This document shows positions 30,778 to 37,359 of a stretch of DNA of 39,072 nt, in pieces. The stretch is from NCBI GenBank assembly GCA_003497625.1, contig DNNO01000003.1, positions 382 through 39,453 of the forward strand. The letters run 5' to 3'. Within the stretch, counting starts at the first letter, position 1. Each line of letters begins with the position of its first letter. The notes beneath the pieces are model-generated. The model worked only from the letters and a program-made list of their open reading frames with translations, was not told the DNA's origin and made no database searches. Made by a program: the position numbers and the translations under genes. This DNA is from Flavobacterium sp. GTDB taxonomy: Bacteria > Bacteroidota > Bacteroidia > Flavobacteriales > Flavobacteriaceae.

Positions 30778-31356
30778 TTAATTGGTATGTAAAAATTCTT
30801 CAATTTTCTTTGCGGCTATATGGTAACTTGCTTTTAAAGCACCCACCGAAGTATTTAAAATTTCCGACATTTCTTCGTATTTGATTTCTTCAAAATACCT
30901 CATTTTAAATACCATTTGTTGTTTATCAGGTAATTTTGCAATTGCTTTTTGTAATTTTAATTGGATGTCATCTCCATCAAAAAAAACATCACTCTCTAAT
31001 TTATTAATGGCTTTTTGTTGCGCTTCTTCGTTTGATATGCCTTGTTTTTTTGCTCTTTGTTGCATAAAAGTTATGGCTTCATTGGTAGCAATTCGGTACA
31101 TCCAAGAATACAATTTACTATCGCCTTTAAAATTTTTAAGATTACCAAATACTTTTATAAAAGTGTTTTGCAACACATCATCGGCATCATCATGATTTAA
31201 AACCATGTTTCTAATGTGATAATACAATGGTTTTTGATACAATTGCAAGAGCTTTCGAAACGCTTCATTTTGCGTTTTTGGGTTTAATAATTCGGAGATG
31301 AAAGCTTTTTCGTCTTGCAAAATGCGATATTTGTTTATAAGACTAAAGATATTCAA
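30778..31356 (-). CDS. ECF-type RNA polymerase sigma factor (TTG start)
   Basis: 192 residues. Region 2 is seen in DADDVLQNTFIKVFGNLKNFKGDSKLYSWMYRIATNEAI (positions about 56-94, key elements DADDVLQ and WMYRIATNEA). Region 4 is LPDKQQMVFKMRYFEEIKYEEMSEILNTSVGALKASYHIA, with the HTH near 150-180. It directs RNA polymerase to stress promoters and is controlled by the membrane protein encoded just downstream. The start codon at 31356 is TTG: an in-frame stop lies three codons upstream, and the next ATG would remove the N-terminal ~50 residues. The N-terminus MNIFSLINKYR fits relatives I recall. Confidence 0.88.
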   Translation of the reverse strand: MNIFSLINKYRILQDEKAFISELLNPKTQNEAFRKLLQLYQKPLYYHIRNMVLNHDDADDVLQNTFIKVFGNLKNFKGDSKLYSWMYRIATNEAITFMQQRAKKQGISNEEAQQKAINKLESDVFFDGDDIQLKLQKAIAKLPDKQQMVFKMRYFEEIKYEEMSEILNTSVGALKASYHIAAKKIEEFLHTN

Positions 31357-31406
31357 AAAGGTTTAATTTTAATTTTTGTTTTAGTAAAAAAACAAGTTTC
31401 CCTTTG

Positions 31407-31414
31407 TAACTTTG
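31407..31414 (+). promoter_or_regulatory. Possible -7 box for pdxH
   Basis: TAACTTTG matches TAnnTTTG and ends 28 bases before the pdxH start codon. No TTG lies at the usual distance upstream, so the promoter is tentative. Confidence 0.35.
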
Positions 31415-31442
31415 CTTTGTAGAAACTACGATAGTTAATAAT

Positions 31443-32087
31443 ATGAAAGATTTAAGCAATTATAGAAAATCATACGAAAAGAGCGAATTACTGGAAAACC
31501 AAATTCCGGAAGATCCAATTAACTTATTTCATAAATGGTTTTATGAAGCAGAAGATTTAAACGCTGCAGAGGAAGTAAATGCCATGACTGTTACCACAAT
31601 TGGTTTAGACGGTTTTCCGAAAGCGCGCGTGGTGTTGCTTAAAAAATTTAATGAAGAAGGTTTTATTTTTTATACCAATTACAATTCGGAAAAAGGAAAA
31701 GCCATTTTGAATAATCCAAATGTGTGTTTGTCTTTCTTTTGGCCAACGGTGGAACGTCAGATTATCATAAAAGGAATTGCAGAAAAAACGGCTGAGAATA
31801 TCTCCGATAATTATTTCGCCTCGCGACCTGATGGAAGTAAGCTGGGTGCAATTGTTTCGCCACAAAGTGAAGTAATTCCGAATCGTGAGTTTTTAGAAAA
31901 CAATTTAAAGCAATTAGAAAAAGAGTGGGAGGGAAAAGAAATTTTGCGTCCGGCACATTGGGGTGGCTTTTTAGTGCGACCTGTTGAAGTGGAGTTTTGG
32001 CAAGGAAGACCTAATCGTTTGCATGATAGAATTCGCTATCAATTAACTGACAATTATGAATGGAAAATAGAACGATTATCGCCTTGA
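31443..32087 (+). CDS. pdxH: Pyridoxamine 5'-phosphate oxidase
   Basis: 214 residues, full length. It is an FMN enzyme that oxidises pyridoxamine or pyridoxine phosphate to pyridoxal phosphate, the last step of vitamin B6 synthesis, in the cytoplasm. Visible are PKARVVLLKKFNEEGFIFYTN (about 59-79), NSEKGKAILNNPNVCLSFFW (81-100), and the C-terminal substrate/FMN segment EVEFWQGRPNRLHDRIRY and WKIERLSP. The gene has its own terminator and seems to be transcribed alone, divergently from the sigma operon. Confidence 0.96.
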   Translation: MKDLSNYRKSYEKSELLENQIPEDPINLFHKWFYEAEDLNAAEEVNAMTVTTIGLDGFPKARVVLLKKFNEEGFIFYTNYNSEKGKAILNNPNVCLSFFWPTVERQIIIKGIAEKTAENISDNYFASRPDGSKLGAIVSPQSEVIPNREFLENNLKQLEKEWEGKEILRPAHWGGFLVRPVEVEFWQGRPNRLHDRIRYQLTDNYEWKIERLSP

Positions 32088-32113
32088 TAATCAATATTTT
32101 ACTTTTTTTATAC

Positions 32114-32146
32114 AAAATCCTAAGTTTCACAACTTGGGATTTTTTT
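32114..32146 (+). terminator. Terminator of pdxH
   Basis: AAAATCCTAAGTT (32114-32126) pairs with AACTTGGGATTTT (32131-32143), with one T-G pair, around TCAC, followed by T residues. Confidence 0.85.
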
Positions 32147-32225
32147 ATTTCTGTAAGTAAAGTTGTAAGTAATTGATATACAAATGTTTAAAACGTTAAA
32201 ATTTGATGTATTTCATCGATTTTTT

Positions 32226-32255
32226 TTGCACGTTACCGATGTTTTTGTACATTTG
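32226..32255 (+). promoter_or_regulatory. Promoter of the CAP-domain lipoprotein gene
   Basis: TTG (32226-32228), a 19-base spacer and TACATTTG (32248-32255) match the Bacteroidetes consensus exactly. A leader of about 70 bases remains before the start codon. Confidence 0.75.
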
Positions 32256-32330
32256 TCCTGTTAATCAATCACTTAATCGATTTTTAGGATTTGTTAACAC
32301 AACAACAACTAAAAAAAATACCCTCTACTT

Positions 32331-32822
32331 ATGAAAAAATTAATGATTACTCTTTTTGCCCTAACAATTGGTTTATCATCTTTAACTTCTTGTTCGTCTG
32401 ACAGCGAAAGTGCAAACGAACCAATAGAAACCGCTAAAAGCTACACTCATTCAACATTAGAATTAGAATTATTAGACGAAGTTAACGCTTACCGAGTTTC
32501 AGTAGGTTTAAATCCATTAGAAATTATTGAACACATTTCATACAAATCATCAGAGCACAATGCTTACATGTTAGCTAACCAAACAGTAACGCATGCCGGA
32601 TTTGATGATAGAAAATCAAATTTACAAGAAGTATTAGGTGCTTACCGAGTAGGAGAGAATGTAGCTTTTGCTTATTCTACTGCACAAGCAACAGTTACAG
32701 CTTGGGCAAACAGCACAGGTCATAAAGCGAATTTAGAAGGTGATTACACACATTTTGGAGCCGCAATTAAAATGGACGATCAAGGTAGAAAATACTACAC
32801 GAATATGTTCATCAAAAAATAA
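32331..32822 (+). CDS. CAP-domain (SCP/PR1-like) lipoprotein
   Basis: 163 residues. The signal MKKLMITLFALTIGLSSLTSC puts the lipidated cysteine at residue 21. The CAP domain fills the rest: LLDEVNAYRVSVGLNPLEI (about 47), HNAYMLANQTVTHAGFDDR (about 76), GENVAFAYSTAQATVTAWANSTGHKANLEGDYTHFGAA (about 108-145). The conserved CAP histidines and glutamate are present. Bacterial CAP proteins are thought to bind or cut unknown extracellular substrates. The gene stands alone between pdxH and a terminator shared with the GIY-YIG gene. Confidence 0.9.
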   Translation: MKKLMITLFALTIGLSSLTSCSSDSESANEPIETAKSYTHSTLELELLDEVNAYRVSVGLNPLEIIEHISYKSSEHNAYMLANQTVTHAGFDDRKSNLQEVLGAYRVGENVAFAYSTAQATVTAWANSTGHKANLEGDYTHFGAAIKMDDQGRKYYTNMFIKK

Positions 32823-32842
32823 AATTTCATGTTTGTTTATAG

Positions 32843-32879
32843 AAAAAGCAGCTATTTTGAAAGGAATAGCTGCTTTTTT
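32843..32879. terminator. Bidirectional terminator between the CAP and GIY-YIG genes
   Basis: AAAAAGCAGCTATT (32843-32856) pairs perfectly over 14 bp with AATAGCTGCTTTTT (32865-32878) around an 8-base loop. Its left arm is nearly identical to that of the terminator at 34445-34475, so similar hairpins flank the GIY-YIG gene. Confidence 0.88.
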
Positions 32880-32887
32880 GTTTATTT

Positions 32888-34363
32888 TTATTTTAATGTT
32901 TCTTTTATATGTTCCACATCATTATCGCTTAATTCAAACCATTCTCCTCTTAATCTTTTCTCAGAATAAGTACTATGTAAAGCCTTTTCAATACTTTCAG
33001 CAATTTTTCTTATTGGAAATTTCTTTGAGGCAATCATTTCAATTGTAGGCTTTTCACTTTGTAAAGTTCTTTCTCTGTATTCTGGACTATTTGAAATTCC
33101 AATTTTATAATATCCGTTACTTGTGTCATGCATTAGATAAACAAAGCAAAAGTCAGATATCGTTTCTTTTTCAGGCTTAGTTTGTTTTAGTTCTGTTGGT
33201 TCATAGTTTGGGATTGTTTCTTTTACCAAGAGAATATACTCTAATGCAAATTTTTTGATTACAATTTGAAGATTATTTTTTGTTGGATAAAAGTCATCTC
33301 CACCAATTTCTCCTCCTAAAATTTCTCTTTTATCGCTAACCAACGAAATTTTCCACTTCTTGAAGTTAAATTTGGCAAATAATTCAAGCTCTCTTTTGGT
33401 TATTAAACCTTTGTATTCTAAAATTTTCTCATTTAGAAGGTTTTTTGAAGAAATTGGATTTTCAGTGAGTTCAAACTGAATTTGCTCTCCGTTTTCAAAC
33501 AAAAAAAAGACTTTATCTGATTGTTTTGGTTTTATTTGTTTAGGGTCAAAATGAAATATGATTTGGTCATTATTGTCTATGAAGTTAAAACTGAAAAGAA
33601 AATCTGTTATGAAATTATCCGATTTTGTTTTAACTCCTTCACTTATTTGAAATCTTGAACTTACTTTTTCCCACTTGATTATAGTCGAGTTGGTAAACTC
33701 GTCTTTAATTATTTTAGGTACATTTATAAAACGTTGGTTTATCCTTTTTTGGTCACAGTCTCTGATTATGTAAATCAATTCATTGTGGTCCAACTGAACA
33801 ACTTTTTTAGGGTCGATTAGATGAACAAAACCTGATTTTTTTGAAGTGTTTATATGTTTTTGATATTTAGAGTCGTTGAATTGAAATATTGGGTCTCCAA
33901 CTTTCACAAAAGAGCCGTCATTGATTAACCATTTATCAAATGAATGTTTATAGTCCGAACCATTGAAATATTCTTTAAATTCAGAGTTCTCTATTGAATT
34001 TTCATATTTATATTCTCCTTTTTGATGAAGTTTGTAGAAAACAGAACCATTAGTAATTAAGTCGCCTTTTTTTAAAGTATGTTCTAAAATACCAGATTTT
34101 GAAGCCATAATGCTTGCTGATTTAAATGTAAATCCACTCATTTCTCCGATTCGAATTTTGCAGATTTGCTCATCAATATCAATCCACTCGCCATCAGGTT
34201 TGTTGTATTCGTGAAAATAAAATGATTTATTCCTGTCTTGATCTGGAAAATCATTTAAATCAAATTCACCTAAACCAAATTCGGTTAATTTTTCATCGTC
34301 ATTAGTTGGAATGTTTTCTTCATCCCTTTTGTTTGATTTGAATATATTTTTAAAAAAAGTCAT
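32888..34363 (-). CDS. Protein with lipoyl/biotinyl-like segments and C-terminal GIY-YIG (T5orf172-like) domain
   Basis: 491 residues from the ATG at 34363; the longer frame would start at a TTG. Residues about 65-200 hold two stretches resembling biotinyl/lipoyl carrier hammerheads: MASKSGILEHTLKKGDLITNGSVFYKL (86-112) and DGSFVKVGDPIFQF (149-162) with KKSGFVHLIDPKK. The middle ~200 residues are not recognised. The C-terminal ~90 residues (from CFVYLMHD at 406) look like a GIY-YIG nuclease of the T5orf172/MUG113 kind: Y409, YKIG 419-422, R430, and GEWFEL around E474. No signal peptide is seen, so it is cytoplasmic. The function is unknown. Confidence 0.7.
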   Translation of the reverse strand: MTFFKNIFKSNKRDEENIPTNDDEKLTEFGLGEFDLNDFPDQDRNKSFYFHEYNKPDGEWIDIDEQICKIRIGEMSGFTFKSASIMASKSGILEHTLKKGDLITNGSVFYKLHQKGEYKYENSIENSEFKEYFNGSDYKHSFDKWLINDGSFVKVGDPIFQFNDSKYQKHINTSKKSGFVHLIDPKKVVQLDHNELIYIIRDCDQKRINQRFINVPKIIKDEFTNSTIIKWEKVSSRFQISEGVKTKSDNFITDFLFSFNFIDNNDQIIFHFDPKQIKPKQSDKVFFLFENGEQIQFELTENPISSKNLLNEKILEYKGLITKRELELFAKFNFKKWKISLVSDKREILGGEIGGDDFYPTKNNLQIVIKKFALEYILLVKETIPNYEPTELKQTKPEKETISDFCFVYLMHDTSNGYYKIGISNSPEYRERTLQSEKPTIEMIASKKFPIRKIAESIEKALHSTYSEKRLRGEWFELSDNDVEHIKETLK

Positions 34364-34419
34364 TTGTTTATTGTAGTATTTGCGATTTTTCAAAATTAAG
34401 CATAACTTATAAATACTCT

Positions 34420-34427
34420 CAAATATA
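34420..34427 (-). promoter_or_regulatory. -7-like box ahead of the GIY-YIG gene
   Basis: On the minus strand this reads TATATTTG, an exact TAnnTTTG match about 56 bases before the preferred ATG. No TTG lies at the -33 position, so it is tentative. Confidence 0.4.
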
Positions 34428-34444
34428 TAAAACTTTTATTACAT

Positions 34445-34475
34445 AAAAAAGCAGCTATTACAAGAACAGCTGCTT
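34445..34475 (-). terminator. Terminator of the T9SS/OmpA operon
   Basis: AAAAAGCAGCTATT (34446-34459) faces AACAGCTGCTTTT (34465-34477), with one A-C mismatch in the stem. On the minus strand a T-run follows. It sits about 30 bases past the OmpA-family stop codon. Confidence 0.8.
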
Positions 34476-34506
34476 TTATTAAAAATGATATAGATATGTG
34501 TGTAGG

Positions 34507-36414
34507 TTACATTTTTAGTACGATAAATTCGCTTCGTCTATTTTTTTGATGTTCTGCTTCGCTACACGGAACGTCGTCTGAACAATTGTTTACCAATTGT
34601 GTTTCTCCATATCCTTTTGCTGTTAATCTGTTTCGGTTGATACCGTTTTTAACCATAAATTCTAAAGTAGATTTTGCTCTTCTGTCTGACAACAATTCGT
34701 TGTATTTGTGCGTTTGTCTACTATCGGTATGCGAACGAATATCTATTGTCATGTTTGGATATTGGTTCATAACGGCAATTATTTTTTCTAAATCTTCTGC
34801 AGCATCTGGTCTTATGTTCCATTTATCTAAATCGAAATAAATAATGCTCACACCAAGTATTTTACCTAAATCGGTTCCTACTTCAACTGGGAAAATATTT
34901 CGCTTTAATTCAATGTCTAATTTAGATTCACCAGTTTTGGTTACGGGGCCAAAGGGTTTTTCATTCGTTTCATATTCTTCTTTTGATGCTCTTACATAAT
35001 ATTTTTTATTACATTCAATTTTAAAGGAATAGGCGCCTTTTTCTGAAGCAGTAGTTTCACTAATTTGATTCATTTTTTCATCAAACAATATCACTTTAGC
35101 ATTTGGTAAAATTTCTTTGGTATCTACATCGGTAATTAAACCTGATAATGTATGCGTACAAACGGTGAATGTATAGATGTCATCATAACCGCTTCCGCCA
35201 TCTCTGTTGGATGAGAAAAATCCTAAACCATCTTTGTTGGTAACATAACCAAAATCATCCATTGGACTATTTAATGGCTTTCCAACATTAACAGGTTTTT
35301 CAAAAGAATTGTTAGCTGATTTTGCTTCAAAAATATCTAAACCACCAAGTCCCGGATGCCCATCTGATGCAAAAAACAAATTGTTATCAGCATCAACAAA
35401 AGGGAACGTTTCTCTTCCTTCGGTATTGATAGTTGGACCTAAATTTTCAGGTGAACCAAAATTACCATTAGAATCGATAGACACTTTGTATAAGTCAGAA
35501 AACCCAAAACTTCCTGGCATATCCGAAGCAAAATACATGGTTTTCTCATCTGGACTTAACGTTGGATGTGCCGTTTTGTAATTGTCGTTTGAAAAAGGAA
35601 CTTCTTTAATATTTGTCCATTCGCCATTGACTAATTCCGCTTTGTAAATTTTTTCCATGATAACTTTGTCATCACTTTTACGTTTTTTACCGTCGTTGTA
35701 ATTGTTTCGGGTAAAATACATGGTTTTTCCATCTTTTGTAAAAACAGGTGAGGACTCGTTAAATTTGGTATTCACGGTTTTAGAAAAGTTTTCTACGCTT
35801 CCTAATTTTCCATTATTATCAATTGAAGCAACGAATAAATCAGTAAAGTTTTGTTTTGTCCAATCGTGAATTTTCGAATACTGATTGCCTTCGCTTCTTG
35901 AAGAAGTAAATACAATTTGTTTTCCAAAAAATGTTGGCCCGTAGTCAAAGAACTCTGAATTTACATCGGTTTTATCCATGGTGTATTTTCCAGAAACGGC
36001 ATCAATATCAGTCAAGTAGTCTTTATTTTGTTGATATAACTTGGCTCTAGAATCATCTGTTTTTTGAGCAAATAATTCCATGTACTGATTTGATTTTTCG
36101 TAGTTTCCTTCGGCTTTTAAGGCTTGGGCATATCTAAAATAATATTCAGAATCTACTTCTTGATTTAGTGCAAAAAGTTCACCATACCATTTAGAAGCTT
36201 TATCTAATTCACCATTGAAGTAGTAAGCATTTCCTAATTTTTCGAATAATTCAACTGATTTGTATCCTTTTTCGGCCACTTTCTCATAAATTTCGATTGC
36301 GTCTATATAGGAATATTTGTCGTATTTTTTGTCCGCTTTGTTTAGCTTAGACCCTTGTCCGAAAGCACCAATTGTGATACTTAAGACGAATACTAGTGTA
36401 TATAATGTTTTCAT
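34507..36414 (-). CDS. OmpA-family protein with TPR, PD40 and carboxypeptidase-regulatory-like parts
   Basis: 635 residues. Signal peptide (MKTLYTLVFVLSITIGAFGQ), TPR-like repeats to about 130, PD40/WD40-like propeller blades at about 160-410 (such as GPTFFGKQIVFTSSRSEG, SPVFTKDGKTMYFTRN, HPTLSPDEKTMYFASDMPG), a CarboxypepD_reg/CNA-B-like domain at about 412-490, and a C-terminal OmpA peptidoglycan-binding domain (YFDLDKWNIRPDAAEDLEK, DIRSHTDSRQTHKYNELLSDRRAK). It is the last gene of an operon after a T9SS adhesin and PorP/SprF. This layout is common in Bacteroidetes and probably anchors the PorP/SprF partner to peptidoglycan. Confidence 0.93.
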   Translation of the reverse strand: MKTLYTLVFVLSITIGAFGQGSKLNKADKKYDKYSYIDAIEIYEKVAEKGYKSVELFEKLGNAYYFNGELDKASKWYGELFALNQEVDSEYYFRYAQALKAEGNYEKSNQYMELFAQKTDDSRAKLYQQNKDYLTDIDAVSGKYTMDKTDVNSEFFDYGPTFFGKQIVFTSSRSEGNQYSKIHDWTKQNFTDLFVASIDNNGKLGSVENFSKTVNTKFNESSPVFTKDGKTMYFTRNNYNDGKKRKSDDKVIMEKIYKAELVNGEWTNIKEVPFSNDNYKTAHPTLSPDEKTMYFASDMPGSFGFSDLYKVSIDSNGNFGSPENLGPTINTEGRETFPFVDADNNLFFASDGHPGLGGLDIFEAKSANNSFEKPVNVGKPLNSPMDDFGYVTNKDGLGFFSSNRDGGSGYDDIYTFTVCTHTLSGLITDVDTKEILPNAKVILFDEKMNQISETTASEKGAYSFKIECNKKYYVRASKEEYETNEKPFGPVTKTGESKLDIELKRNIFPVEVGTDLGKILGVSIIYFDLDKWNIRPDAAEDLEKIIAVMNQYPNMTIDIRSHTDSRQTHKYNELLSDRRAKSTLEFMVKNGINRNRLTAKGYGETQLVNNCSDDVPCSEAEHQKNRRSEFIVLKM

Positions 36415-36425
36415 AATCGGAAAAT

Positions 36426-37331
36426 TTAAAAGAATCTAGGTGCTGAAACTCTACTTCTGTTGAAAAACTCATATCGTAGGAAAATCTCGTGAGAACCTGA
36501 ATTGTAATTAGACAGCTTAGTGGTTTCTAAATCATAACCATATCCAATGAACAATGAATCTGAAATTTGAAATCCTGCTAAAGCACTTACAGAAGCATCC
36601 CATCTGTAAGCAGCACCTAAAGTAAGTTTGTCAAAGAACAGAAAGTTAGCTGTAACGTCAGCTTGCAAAGGAGCTCCTTCAACAATTTTACTTAAAACAG
36701 CAGGTTTAAAATCGATGTTTGGACTAAGTGTAAAAACATGACCTGCAATAAAATAAAAGTGCATTTTTTCTTTTGTAATTTCAACATTGTTATCATTGTA
36801 TCGATACGATTCGAAAAAATTAGGTACTGATAATCCAAAATAAGTTTTATCTGAAAATAGGTATAATCCAGCTCCAACATTTGGTGAAAATTCAGTATCT
36901 ACATTTTGAAATTGTGGGTCGGCTGGATCAAAAATTCTTAATTTATTCACGTCTAATTGAAATAAATTAGCTGTTCCTTTTAAACCTAATGACAATTTAT
37001 AATTTTCAGATACTTGAATAAAATAAGCTAAATCGGCTGAAATTTCATTTTCAGATACTGGACCAATTTCATCGTTAACAAAATTTAATCCTACACCAAA
37101 GTTGGAATCTCCAACAGGCATATTTATGGAAAAATTGTTAGTTACTGGTGCACCGTCTAATCCTACCCACTGATTTCTGTGAAGTAAAAAAGCCGTTATA
37201 GTTTCCCTAGAACCCGCATAAGCAGGGTTAACTAAAGGTGTATTGTACATATATTGAGTATATTGAGAATCCTGTTGAGAATACATACTTTGTAAAATGA
37301 ATGCACAAATTATAGTTAGAATCGTTTTCAT
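36426..37331 (-). CDS. PorP/SprF-family type IX secretion membrane protein
   Basis: 301 residues. The signal peptide (cut near YSQQ, about 18) is followed by the family's opening SQYTQYMYNTPLVNPAYAGSRE. Beta-barrel strands follow (GVGLNFVNDEIGP, YKLSLGLKGTANLFQLD, FSPNVGAGLYLFSDKTYFGLSVPNFF) up to IFLRYEFF. PorP/SprF proteins are outer membrane barrels needed for export or surface anchoring of particular T9SS substrates, often the one encoded next to them. Here it lies 28 bases after a large CHU_C-type adhesin and 11 bases before an OmpA-family protein, so it probably serves that adhesin. Confidence 0.94.
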   Translation of the reverse strand: MKTILTIICAFILQSMYSQQDSQYTQYMYNTPLVNPAYAGSRETITAFLLHRNQWVGLDGAPVTNNFSINMPVGDSNFGVGLNFVNDEIGPVSENEISADLAYFIQVSENYKLSLGLKGTANLFQLDVNKLRIFDPADPQFQNVDTEFSPNVGAGLYLFSDKTYFGLSVPNFFESYRYNDNNVEITKEKMHFYFIAGHVFTLSPNIDFKPAVLSKIVEGAPLQADVTANFLFFDKLTLGAAYRWDASVSALAGFQISDSLFIGYGYDLETTKLSNYNSGSHEIFLRYEFFNRSRVSAPRFF

Positions 37332-37359
37332 CTTGTTCGTATTTAAGTTACTTTAGTAA

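Noticed and set aside
32888-34363. Restriction-modification system around the GIY-YIG protein
   Set aside because: No methyltransferase, specificity subunit or helicase is encoded nearby.
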